From the IMG/VR virus record IMGVR_UViG_3300033143_005968, positions 1 through 25,220 of that record: a DNA stretch of 25,220 nucleotides; one strand, written 5' to 3'. The notes below the pieces were generated by a model. It saw nothing but the letters and a program-made list of their open reading frames with translations, had not been told where the DNA came from and searched no databases. The position numbers were made by a program, and so were the translations under genes. The stretch is from a virus. How positions within the stretch are numbered: the first letter of the stretch is position 1; each line of letters starts with the position of its first letter. Below are positions 1 through 6,903 of the stretch, piece by piece.

Positions 1-1
1 A

Positions 2-196
2 TGGCAATACTGGGCCGACAGTGCCGGACCCCCTCAATTAGAACCAATCGACAGAAATCGTTTTGCCAACATCGAAGAAACGCTTGATACACTAATTGGT
101 ATAAGCGATGATCCAGCACCGGCAATACAAGAAATGGCAGATGCCGGCAGAACAGTAATTATGATAGATGGAGAAAGGCAAGGCTATGAGGCCTAG
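2..196 (+). CDS. C-terminal end of an unrecognised protein upstream of terminase (partial)
   Basis: An open frame enters from the left edge and reads 64 residues to a TAG stop. It contains a short hydrophilic stretch (NIEETLDTLIGISDD) and ends in ...MIDGERQGYEA. Its last 11 bases overlap the start of the terminase gene, and the terminase SD lies inside its coding sequence, so the two are probably translationally coupled. Position suggests a small terminase subunit or another pre-terminase protein, but no diagnostic motif is visible and I do not recognise the family. The first 5' codons are missing from the window. Confidence 0.65.
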   Translation, partial: WQYWADSAGPPQLEPIDRNRFANIEETLDTLIGISDDPAPAIQEMADAGRTVIMIDGERQGYEA

Positions 197-1679
197 TGAC
201 CAACATATTTTACCACTCGCCTGGCGCAAGTCTGGACAGTTTCATATCGCAACAGAATGGTACTTAAGAGGTTGGACACCCCTTCCTTACCAGTATGCTT
301 TTCACCAATTCTCAGTCCCGAACGTTACATTTATAGCCGGCATCGCTGCCGGCAAGACCATTGGTGTTGCCGGTTCGTATTTCATGGATTGTCTTTCGAC
401 TCCTTACTTCAGGGCTTTAAATACTTCCGTCACTGCCAAGCAAGCAAGTCTTGTTTACGACATGATGGAGACCTGGATTGAGGACAATCCAAGGATAGAG
501 CCCCTGATCGATGGTATGAGTCTTCGGCCGTACCCCTCTATTACATTTAAGAATTATTCACATATGGAATTTAGGACAGCCGGAAATGATGCCCGGTTTA
601 TCCGTGGATCCGAGTACGACCGCATCAATTTCGACGAAGCCGGCCTCGACATGACTGGAGGCATTTCCAAAGTCCTTAGAGGTCGTCTTCGTGGTACCAG
701 GCCCGACGGAACTACCCGGTTAGCACGTTTTGACGTAACAACTTCCCCGACTGATGCTCCCTGGCTGCGCGAGAGGGCCGAAAGGGGCACTAAGGGCCAT
801 GCTGATGCAGATTTAGCCCTTTATCGATTTATGAGGGTGGAAACCTACGATAATACCCATTTGACACCAATGCAAATTCTTGCCATGGAAGCAGATTACC
901 CTCCGGAAATGATTGATGTCGAAATGAAAGGAATGTTCCCAGACTATGGCTATTCCATGTTCGCGTCCGGAAACATACGTGCATGTGTTGACCAAAGTCT
1001 CTATGATGCTGCCTATATTGCGCTCAATCCCGAAAGTGATAATAAAAAGGACATCAAGCCCGGATATAACCTCGGTGAAGATCCCAGGCACGGAATTTTC
1101 AAAATTGAGCTCCCTAGAATCCCCGGGAATATATACGTACAGGGCGGAGACCCTGGTACTGAGAATTTCCCGAAACGTTCGGCTGGCGTTGTCATGGTTT
1201 TCGACGTCACTGACATGCCTCTCAAAAAACTTGTTTATTTCGACTGGGTCTCGGGAAAAGGTTCTTACAATCCTTTTCTTCAAAGTTATAAGTATGCTCT
1301 TAAAAAATATGATCCCATACTTAAGGGCATTGATAACACCGGAACCCAAAAAGCTATTGACGAGTTAGCCTTTGAAAATTATGGTATTACGGTCGATGGG
1401 CTTAATTTTGGCTCTGAAAAACAATCCATGTTGAATGCATTATCCCTTGATATAGGGAATCATCATCTTCGTTTCCCGCCAATTCAAGGCCTACTAAAGC
1501 AACTTGGTACCTATTCGCTGGCGCTTGACAAAAAAATTGCCCAGGACATTGTTATGACGATGGCAGAAATATCACACCTCTCTCGGTATGTTCCAGCAGT
1601 CCGCGGGGAAAAAGATCCGCCGGCAAAGAAAAGTAATCACAGAAGCCGTAAAAGAACCAGTAGCAGAAGACGTAGATAA
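186..1679 (+). CDS. terL: Terminase large subunit (DNA packaging ATPase/nuclease)
   Basis: Motor protein that pumps phage DNA through the portal and cuts the concatemer. Numbered from an in-frame ATG at 168 (503 residues), it has a Walker A-like GIAAGKT at 58-64, a Walker B INFDEA at 153-158 with catalytic Glu157, and a coupling motif TTSPTDAP at 191-198. The C-terminal RNase H-like nuclease shows acidic residues at D328 (GGDPG), D389 (KGIDN) and D470 (AQDIV). I prefer the start at 186 (497 residues) because the SD GGAGAAAGG at 170-178 is correctly spaced for it, while the ATG at 168 overlaps that SD. Length is normal for the family. The last 16 or so residues are very arginine-rich, and an adjacent frame looks more coding-like there (see findings). 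Family assignment is firm from motif order and from the portal downstream. Confidence 0.93.
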   Translation: MRPSDQHILPLAWRKSGQFHIATEWYLRGWTPLPYQYAFHQFSVPNVTFIAGIAAGKTIGVAGSYFMDCLSTPYFRALNTSVTAKQASLVYDMMETWIEDNPRIEPLIDGMSLRPYPSITFKNYSHMEFRTAGNDARFIRGSEYDRINFDEAGLDMTGGISKVLRGRLRGTRPDGTTRLARFDVTTSPTDAPWLRERAERGTKGHADADLALYRFMRVETYDNTHLTPMQILAMEADYPPEMIDVEMKGMFPDYGYSMFASGNIRACVDQSLYDAAYIALNPESDNKKDIKPGYNLGEDPRHGIFKIELPRIPGNIYVQGGDPGTENFPKRSAGVVMVFDVTDMPLKKLVYFDWVSGKGSYNPFLQSYKYALKKYDPILKGIDNTGTQKAIDELAFENYGITVDGLNFGSEKQSMLNALSLDIGNHHLRFPPIQGLLKQLGTYSLALDKKIAQDIVMTMAEISHLSRYVPAVRGEKDPPAKKSNHRSRKRTSSRRRR

Positions 1680-1693
1680 AAGGAGAAAGCTCC

Positions 1694-2254
1694 ATGTTAG
1701 TTTACACCATTATTGAAAAAGGCGTTTCCCTAGAAGAAGTTGCAAATGCCTCAAAAGACATGTTTGAAAACGGAATGACACCGATCACTGGTCTTCCAAA
1801 CAGCCCGTCCGTGACGGAAGCAGTTGCTAGATGCGATGCGGTTGTCGTTCTTGAACACCCAGGTACCGTGCGGGATAGTTTCTATGATTTTGACGGCATA
1901 TCCGTTTACACATATCCAGACTTGCCCGCACTGTCTTCTACTGAAGTCCGGTATCCTAAACAGGTGCAAGGTTTTATTCAAAAGATTATGGGTATGTATA
2001 GGGTACATCTTCGAAAAAACGAAGACTATTCCCCGGCAAATATCATGGGCGCGGGTGAGATTGGCATCGTAACAAGGCTGTGGGACAAGATGGCCCGATT
2101 GATGAACTTAACCGGGTTCGATATTCAAGTTCAGTCCAGTTCATTCCGTGAACCGAAAGAGCCCAAGCATGAAAGCATTGAAGACAATGCCATGGACATG
2201 GCCGTCTATTCTATTATATTCCAACTCTTCCGAGAGGATAAATGGGCAAAGTAA
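1694..2254 (+). CDS. Nucleotide-modification-associated (DUF1599/Nmad1-like) protein with an N-terminal deoxyribosyltransferase-like part
   Basis: A 186-residue protein preceded by a strong SD (AGGAG at 1681-1685, 8 bases from ATG). The C-terminal half, about residues 100-180, has the pattern HLRKNEDYSPANIMGAGEIG, RLWDKMARLMNL and KHESIEDNAMDMAVYSIIF. I recognise this as the helical DUF1599 / nucleotide modification associated domain 1 family, which is found in phages and related in style to MazG-like nucleotide hydrolases. The N-terminal half (VTEAVARCDAVVVLEHPG at about 40-57, then a GISVYTY segment) resembles part of the DUF4406 / nucleoside deoxyribosyltransferase fold, without its usual N-terminus; that assignment is weaker. 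A role in the nucleotide pool or DNA base modification is inferred from family knowledge only. It lies between terminase and portal with no structural role evident. Confidence 0.7.
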   Translation: MLVYTIIEKGVSLEEVANASKDMFENGMTPITGLPNSPSVTEAVARCDAVVVLEHPGTVRDSFYDFDGISVYTYPDLPALSSTEVRYPKQVQGFIQKIMGMYRVHLRKNEDYSPANIMGAGEIGIVTRLWDKMARLMNLTGFDIQVQSSSFREPKEPKHESIEDNAMDMAVYSIIFQLFREDKWAK

Positions 2255-2439
2255 CCGCAGAGGAACTTGCCGAGCAATTTCATGAGATCTACGAAGAAAT
2301 TGCTCCCGCGCACGGATACAAGACCAGAGACGGAACTGCAGTGCCGTGGGAAGAACTGCCAATGAACAACAAGATGTTAATGATTATGACATGCAGGATA
2401 ATCCTGCTGAGGGCTGCAGATGGCAAAATACAATTTTAA
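2242..2439 (+). CDS. Small conserved phage protein, unknown function
   Basis: 65 residues, starting 13 bases before the previous stop, with SD GAGAGG at 2232-2237. The sequence pattern (AEQFHEIYEEIAPAHGYKTR followed by MNNKMLMIMTCRIIL) matches small proteins often seen in phage genomes that start with a 'HEIYE..AP..GY.TR' helix and end in a hydrophobic helix. No catalytic motif is visible. Its stop lies 20 bases inside the next gene, consistent with coupled translation. Confidence 0.72.
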   Translation: MGKVTAEELAEQFHEIYEEIAPAHGYKTRDGTAVPWEELPMNNKMLMIMTCRIILLRAADGKIQF

Positions 2440-2668
2440 TTGTAAAAAGTGTGGTATACTGGAGATAGAACACCCGATGGTTGAAGATCATCCGGAGGTG
2501 TGTCCAAATTGTGGAGGTGATATTACCCGAATATTTAATAACCCGGGTATCATGTTTCGAGGGTCGGGGTTTTACAAGACAGACAAAATTCTTTCCGAGC
2601 CAACTCCAGACGAAGTCACCGAAATGAAGTTGGCCGAAAACGCCAGAGATCGATTGAGTAGAGCATGA
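2420..2668 (+). CDS. FmdB-type zinc ribbon protein
   Basis: 82 residues with paired CxxC knuckles: C8-x2-C11 and C28-x2-C31 (CPNCGG). This is the typical FmdB/CxxC regulatory-protein zinc ribbon, followed by an FRGSGFYKTD segment that is also typical of that family. The C-terminal third is charged and helical. SD GAGGG at 2409-2413. Such single-ribbon proteins are common phage accessory genes; the target is unknown. The binding residues are all present. Confidence 0.85.
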   Translation: MAKYNFNCKKCGILEIEHPMVEDHPEVCPNCGGDITRIFNNPGIMFRGSGFYKTDKILSEPTPDEVTEMKLAENARDRLSRA

Positions 2669-2937
2669 TAATTTCCACACATACCGGCAAAATTATTCAT
2701 CACAACAATTGCACGCATTGTGTTTTTAGAAACAACAAGAATATTGGAACCAAAAGCAAGAAAAGGATACAAGAAAGATGTATATTACATAATCGTATAC
2801 TCACACCACCTAATTCGGACCAAAAACGCACTTGTGACGACTACACACAGGTAAATTGTCAATGTGAAGCGTGTTTAGACAAGTATAAGCGTTTCGATAC
2901 CGAAACACTACTTGACAAAAAGGATAAAGCATGGTAA
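2665..2937 (+). CDS. Cysteine-rich small protein, unknown function
   Basis: 90 residues, coupled to the zinc-ribbon gene through an ATGA overlap. It has seven cysteines (positions 16, 19, 39, 57, 65, 67, 70), including CTHC and CQCEAC, so it may bind a metal. Lysine and asparagine content is high, and the DNA is visibly more A+T-rich than the neighbouring genes, which suggests a separate origin. I do not recognise the family. Tight overlaps on both sides (the next ATG is inside its last codons) support its being translated. Confidence 0.65.
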   Translation: MIISTHTGKIIHHNNCTHCVFRNNKNIGTKSKKRIQERCILHNRILTPPNSDQKRTCDDYTQVNCQCEACLDKYKRFDTETLLDKKDKAW

Positions 2938-3212
2938 CATTTAGTTGTACACCACAGGAAGTGGACATCATTGAAGACATCGAAGAAGTAGGCTACGGTG
3001 AATTATTCGATGTAGTGAAACCGGATGACATACACAAGGGTGTAACAATCGAAGTCACAAAACACGAGGCATTTCAATTACTACTCAAAGAACTTCGAAA
3101 TCAGGAAGCATTCAATAAAGTCATTATTCATGGAAGCCTACCGGCGTATGGCACCTTCGAGGGTCATACCGAGGGTGGGCGTTTGTGCGTAAAGAAGTTC
3201 AAGTTTAGCTAA
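2931..3212 (+). CDS. Hypothetical protein
   Basis: 93 residues with SD AAGGA just before the ATG, which overlaps the end of the cysteine-rich gene. The N-terminal third is acidic (DIIEDIEEVGYGELFDVVKP), and the remainder alternates helix and strand (HEAFQLLLKELR, then VIIHGSLPAYG). No known motif is visible. It is the last of the five small genes between terminase and portal; the portal start follows 9 bases after its stop. Confidence 0.65.
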   Translation: MVTFSCTPQEVDIIEDIEEVGYGELFDVVKPDDIHKGVTIEVTKHEAFQLLLKELRNQEAFNKVIIHGSLPAYGTFEGHTEGGRLCVKKFKFS

Positions 3213-3221
3213 CGGAACCCT

Positions 3222-4754
3222 ATGATAGATTTCCCTATATGGGCTGATTTGGGGATGGATACCACCTCCAAGGAACATAAAGACGGTTGGGAAGGCGAGC
3301 TCGGTAGAGCACAGAAATATTGGTATTACTTTACCGGACACATCTTCAAAGAAACTGTCGACGAATATGAACTTGGCGCTGATATTCCCCTAATGTATCC
3401 GGTTGGTCTGAATTTGACACGTATGTTATGTATGGCGCATGCCGACAGCACATACGGCGAATGGGAAGGGATTCCCGTCACGTTCGATCCAGTCTCTGAA
3501 AATGTTCCACAAGATGGTGACGAAGAAGCGTCCAAGTTAATGAGCAAAGTTCTTCGACACAGCCAGGCAGCTTCGCTGCTCTGGAAAGTAGAACTCGAGC
3601 GGCAAATCTTTGGTGGTTCAGTGATCAAGATTTCTCCGAGTTTAGACAAGAAAGGCATAGTAAGATGGCAACATATCCCGAAGGGAAGTTTTTTCCCGAT
3701 CTGGGATCCAGCAAACCCAAACAATTTGCTGCAGGTTGAAATTGTTACTATTCTTAGTTTAGAACAAGCGAAACTAAAGTACAATTTTGTTCCGAAAGAC
3801 ATCACGCAAAATGTGACTCGTGTTGAAAAGTGGGATAAATCCACTTTCGAAATTCGCATGAATGACGATGTTGTTCGGTCTGGAACAAATCCCTGGGGTC
3901 GCGTTCCATTCGTTTATATCCCACGTTTCCGTGTCAATGATTGGTGGGGAGAAGCGCTGACTGAAATCATCATGCCTTTGCAAGATGAAATGAACATGCG
4001 CATCGGCGATATTGGCGAAGCGATCAATTATAATACACATCCCGTTCGCTGGGGTCTGAATTTGGCCAAGAACTTTACCCAGCAGAATTTCCCTCTCGGC
4101 TCGAATGCTATGTGGGACTTGGGACGCGCTCTTGGTTCCAGCCCGGCACCTTCTGTTGGTGCGCTCGAGCTTAAGAACCCGATACCCGAGGGAACGTTCA
4201 AATATGTCAACTTCTTGTACGACTGGGCACGTACTGCTTCGTTCGCACCTCCTATTGCATTTGGCGAGGACGATGGTGGCGGACAACGCTCGGGCGCCAC
4301 TCTAGAAATTAGAATGTGGCCGTTGATAAAGGCAACTACGCGCTCGCGCGCGTTCCTGCACGATGGCTTGACGGAAGCAATGAAGATTACTGCTTTGATT
4401 TACAAGCAAAAAGGTTTTCCGGGCGTAGACGAAAAAGCTATCGAGGCAATCTTAGAAGACAGGATTGATATTGGTTTCGGCAATATGTTACCGAGAGACC
4501 AGAAGTCGTCTGTCGACGAAGTAGTAAAGTTATTGTCCACATCACCACCTTCTATTTCTCTGGAAACCGCAGTGGATATACTTGGTAGAGGTCCTGGTGA
4601 GTACGCTAGAATATTAGCTATGATAAAACATCCGGAATTGAAAGAGTTCTTCGAAGAGAAAGAAGCGGAAACTCCAATCGGATCAGAAGAAGACACGGAA
4701 AAGAAAAATAAAGATGAGGTAGCCAAAGCCAAAACTGGCAAGGAGCCAAAATGA
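3222..4754 (+). CDS. Portal protein
   Basis: 510 residues, a usual portal length. Portals form the dodecameric ring at one head vertex through which DNA enters and to which the tail attaches. Supporting features are the position two steps after terminase, the early 'YPVGLNLTRMLCMAHADSTYG' segment, the central 'NPWGRVPFVYIPRFR' strand followed by a long helix-forming stretch (EALTEIIMPLQDEMNMRIGD), and an acidic then lysine-rich C-terminal tail (residues about 475-510), typical of portals. The SD is weak (ACGGA), so translation may depend on the upstream gene. Its stop overlaps the next ATG as ATGA. Confidence 0.88.
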   Translation: MIDFPIWADLGMDTTSKEHKDGWEGELGRAQKYWYYFTGHIFKETVDEYELGADIPLMYPVGLNLTRMLCMAHADSTYGEWEGIPVTFDPVSENVPQDGDEEASKLMSKVLRHSQAASLLWKVELERQIFGGSVIKISPSLDKKGIVRWQHIPKGSFFPIWDPANPNNLLQVEIVTILSLEQAKLKYNFVPKDITQNVTRVEKWDKSTFEIRMNDDVVRSGTNPWGRVPFVYIPRFRVNDWWGEALTEIIMPLQDEMNMRIGDIGEAINYNTHPVRWGLNLAKNFTQQNFPLGSNAMWDLGRALGSSPAPSVGALELKNPIPEGTFKYVNFLYDWARTASFAPPIAFGEDDGGGQRSGATLEIRMWPLIKATTRSRAFLHDGLTEAMKITALIYKQKGFPGVDEKAIEAILEDRIDIGFGNMLPRDQKSSVDEVVKLLSTSPPSISLETAVDILGRGPGEYARILAMIKHPELKEFFEEKEAETPIGSEEDTEKKNKDEVAKAKTGKEPK

Positions 4755-5503
4755 CCAAGATAGTCTTCCCTACTGACGAGCATCATCCGTATGCGGACAT
4801 GCGAGCCATTGAGTTAGCACAAAAGATTACAGAAGTGTTCAATCCTGATATTCGGATAGCAGGTAGTGACGGGATAGATTTTTACTCAATTTCGTCATTT
4901 AACAAAGATCCAAACCATTTCAAATATGGTGGATTACAACGAGAAATAAGCGAGTGGCAAGCAACACAAAGAGATTGGATGAGCGCCACTCCCAACGCAG
5001 ATGTGTATTTCCTAATTGGAAATCACGAGGACAGGCTCAAGAGGTATCTCTGGAAGAACCCTGAGCTCTATGGCCTGGAAGCGCTGGAATTAGAGAACCT
5101 ACTTGATTTTGACGGCCTGGGAATTATTATGGCGTCAAAAGGAGGCCTCGAGATGGTCTTCCACGACAAGCTGGTAATAAAGCATGGGAATCTCGTAAGA
5201 AAATGGTCCGGATATACTGCCCGGGGCGAATTGGAAAAAGAGAGTTACGGAATATCCACTCTGAGTGGCCATACTCACAGGGGAGCACAGATTTTCCGGA
5301 AAACAAGACATGGCACGGTTACCGGAGTAGAAGGCTTTTGTTTATGTGACATCGAGCCAACTTACATCAATAACCCAGATTGGCAACAAGGAATTACCTT
5401 GGCTACAGTGACTAACGATGCGGTTCAGTTTGAACTGGTACCCTTTTACAATAAGGGAAATCGTAAAGCAGCCATATGGCGCGGTACTGAATATACCGCA
5501 TAA
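4751..5503 (+). CDS. Calcineurin-like metallophosphoesterase
   Basis: 250 residues with SD AGGAG at 4741-4745. All the metal-binding motifs of the superfamily appear in order: D9-E-H11, S-D40-G-I-D43 in place of GDxxD, GNHE at 90-93, H145 in KHGN, and GHTH at 173-176. It should therefore be an active two-metal phosphodiesterase or phosphatase. The substrate is unknown; phage members of the family include DNA-end and protein phosphatases. It is embedded between portal and head genes and overlaps the portal stop by 4 bases, so it is expressed with the head operon. It is not a structural protein by any visible feature. Confidence 0.88.
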   Translation: MTKIVFPTDEHHPYADMRAIELAQKITEVFNPDIRIAGSDGIDFYSISSFNKDPNHFKYGGLQREISEWQATQRDWMSATPNADVYFLIGNHEDRLKRYLWKNPELYGLEALELENLLDFDGLGIIMASKGGLEMVFHDKLVIKHGNLVRKWSGYTARGELEKESYGISTLSGHTHRGAQIFRKTRHGTVTGVEGFCLCDIEPTYINNPDWQQGITLATVTNDAVQFELVPFYNKGNRKAAIWRGTEYTA

Positions 5504-5511
5504 CTAACAAA

Positions 5512-5604
5512 ATGATTTTACGTAGCAGAGCAGAAACTAGAGGTGCACCGTTTCCCTCTGCGACAGTAAGATTTAAACAATTTTCAGCCTATAACAAGGA
5601 GTAA
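5512..5604 (+). CDS. Possible 30-residue micro-ORF in the decoration-gene leader
   Basis: An ATG-to-TAA frame of 30 residues (MILRSRAETRGAP...) almost fills the gap between the phosphoesterase and the decoration gene. Its last sense codons (AAG GAG) form the SD of the next gene. There is no clear SD of its own, and the same bases can form a strong RNA hairpin, so it may be chance. Translation of it would unfold that hairpin, which would make sense for a leader peptide; this is inference. Confidence 0.25.
   Translation: MILRSRAETRGAPFPSATVRFKQFSAYNKE
5525..5561 (+). promoter_or_regulatory. Structured RNA leader upstream of the head decoration gene
   Basis: GCAGAG (5525-5530) pairs with CTCTGC (5556-5561), and GAAAC (5533-5537) pairs with GTTTC (5550-5554), giving an 11-bp interrupted stem. 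The 12-base loop holds the self-complementary GGTGCACC (5542-5549), which could pair with another copy. No U-run follows, so it is not a standard intrinsic terminator. It ends about 35 bases before the SD of the decoration gene. A role in stability, processing or translation control is inferred. Confidence 0.45.
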
Positions 5605-5609
5605 CACAT

Positions 5610-6107
5610 ATGGCAGTTTACCTCACTGCTGCGAAAAAGGCAGAAATCGTTAAGAACTATAACTTTGCTCTTCACACGAGCTCGTTACAGAACTTCTTAG
5701 ATGAGATTGCTGCCGCCGTGGCACAAGCTGGTATTGTCGAGATTAACGAAACAATCGCCTTTGGTGATTTCACTGATAATCTTGATGCAACTGGCACCTA
5801 TGAAATGCTAGAGGATATTCCCGCTGGCGCGCTGGTTTTAGGGGCAACTCTAACCGCCGTCACTGGATTCACTGGCGACACATCTGCAGCCATCACCGTT
5901 GGTGATGGAACAGACGTGGACCGGTACAATACCGGCACAATCGATGTTTTCACAACTGCAGCGGCTCTCGATCTGGGCGCAATGTCCGGAGCGGCAGTTC
6001 ACATAGTTGACAAAACACCCACTATCATATTGACAAGCGCCGCAGCTTTTGCAGATGTCGACGCAGGATCCATGGATGTAAGTCTTTTTTACGTCATCGC
6101 TGACTAA
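5610..6107 (+). CDS. Probable capsid decoration / head fibre-like protein
   Basis: 165 residues with a strong SD (AAGGAG, 8 bases from the ATG). The first 40 residues are helical (MAVYLTAAKKAEIVKNY...). The rest is a beta-rich domain of short strands and Ala/Gly/Thr/Asp turns (IPAGALVLGATLTAVTG, AAITVGDGTD), ending in an acidic strand SMDVSLFYVIAD. Such small beta proteins beside the scaffold and capsid genes usually bind the outside of the head. No sequence motif proves this; a structural protein is highly likely, decoration is the best guess, and a minor head protein is the alternative. Confidence 0.65.
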   Translation: MAVYLTAAKKAEIVKNYNFALHTSSLQNFLDEIAAAVAQAGIVEINETIAFGDFTDNLDATGTYEMLEDIPAGALVLGATLTAVTGFTGDTSAAITVGDGTDVDRYNTGTIDVFTTAAALDLGAMSGAAVHIVDKTPTIILTSAAAFADVDAGSMDVSLFYVIAD

Positions 6108-6116
6108 GTAGTTTCA

Positions 6117-6134
6117 TGGTTCGGCACCGAACCA
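6117..6134. repeat. 18-bp palindrome, copy 1 (TGGTTCGGCACCGAACCA)
   Basis: Inverted repeat with 8-bp arms around a CA centre, in the gap 9 bases after the decoration gene stop. As RNA it would form a hairpin in the scaffold leader. There is no U-tract after it. The same arms (TGGTTCG/CGAACCA) recur at 11204 and 16491. Confidence 0.8.
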
Positions 6135-6144
6135 CCAAATCAAA

Positions 6145-6158
6145 TCGCTATATAGCGA
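6145..6158. promoter_or_regulatory. 14-bp perfect palindrome upstream of the scaffold SD
   Basis: TCGCTATATAGCGA is perfectly self-complementary and ends where the scaffold SD (AAAGGA, 6158-6163) begins. It lies 10 bases after the 18-bp palindrome. It could be a protein operator, or a small hairpin affecting access to the SD. Function unproven. Confidence 0.45.
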
Positions 6159-6175
6159 AAGGAAACAAAGACAAA

Positions 6176-6880
6176 ATGACCACTAAACCAGTCCCTGTAG
6201 AGCCTATTGTGGCAATTCCAGAGGCGCCATCAGCAGCACCGATTACACCCCCAGTAGCATCCGCTGCCCAAGCACCAAAAGAACCCGCAGTACCTCCTCA
6301 GCAGAATGTGCCCGAAGGTTATGTTACACAAGAGCGTTATACAGGTGCAATTCAAAAGATTGAAACGCTGGCTCTTTCTCAGAAAGACCTGCAGCAACAA
6401 ATTGCTGATAAGTCCTCCTCACTGGAGCAACTGAACAGCCAATTAGCAGAAGCTGACGCGTTACGTAATACTTCTCTGGGCGAGAAGGATACGGAAATCA
6501 CCGGATTGCAAGGGCAAATCACAGATCTTACAGCATCAAATGCTGCCCTCAAATCGCTAGAAGTCAAGATTAACACCTTGAAAGAGGTAGGACGTCCTGA
6601 CTTACTCCCAATATTGGAGCATCTGCCTGATACAACCGATCCTGAGAAACTGAAAGAAGCCTTGAATGCCATGGCCGGCACAGTCGACTCGGCCGTCAAA
6701 GCAAGGTCAGAACAGTTACTCTCCGGGGTCGTTGATACGCCATCTATCTCTGCGTCGTCAGCACCTGATACGCCAGAGGGATGGGTAAAACATATTGAAA
6801 GCTTACCTCTGGGCACCCCAGAACGTGACAAAGCGTTTGATGATTACGGCGCTTTCCTCCACAACTCGGGAGCTCTGTAA
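6176..6880 (+). CDS. Probable capsid scaffolding protein
   Basis: 234 residues directly before the capsid gene. The N-terminus is rich in Pro and Ala (about residues 1-45). A long coiled coil follows (about 55-130: many heptad-like Leu/Ile, LQQQIADKSSSLEQLNSQL), then a charged helical end (GTPERDKAFDDYGAF). This layout is standard for scaffolds, which guide procapsid assembly and are removed afterwards. I chose the ATG at 6176, about 12 bases after AAAGGA. An upstream ATG at 6116 has no SD and would run through both palindromes, adding 20 basic residues. Assignment rests on layout and position. Confidence 0.78.
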   Translation: MTTKPVPVEPIVAIPEAPSAAPITPPVASAAQAPKEPAVPPQQNVPEGYVTQERYTGAIQKIETLALSQKDLQQQIADKSSSLEQLNSQLAEADALRNTSLGEKDTEITGLQGQITDLTASNAALKSLEVKINTLKEVGRPDLLPILEHLPDTTDPEKLKEALNAMAGTVDSAVKARSEQLLSGVVDTPSISASSAPDTPEGWVKHIESLPLGTPERDKAFDDYGAFLHNSGAL

Positions 6881-6903
6881 GCACTAACCAACGGAGATAA
6901 ATT

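Noticed and set aside
1-84. ATG-initiated frame at base 1
   Set aside because: It stops after 27 codons. The frame beginning at base 2 is open to the terminase overlap and is the likelier reading.
168-185. Terminase start at ATG 168
   Set aside because: The SD GGAGAAAGG begins inside this ATG, so it cannot serve it. ATG 186 is correctly spaced.
813-1349. 178-residue open frame on the - strand opposite terminase
   Set aside because: It lies fully within the terminase gene, whose nuclease and ATPase motifs are clear. It has no SD or conserved motif; it reflects low stop frequency on the opposite strand.
3326-4286. Two long - strand frames (177 and 170 residues) opposite the portal gene
   Set aside because: Both are shadows of the portal, with compositions unlike normal protein (high Ser/Cys/Arg) and no start signals.
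5430-5452. TTGAAC and TACAAT as a sigma-70-like promoter at the end of the phosphoesterase gene
   Set aside because: The gap between the two boxes is only 11 bases; about 17 are required.
6116-6175. Scaffold start at ATG 6116
   Set aside because: No SD upstream; it would translate through two palindromes and add 20 basic residues not typical of the protein.
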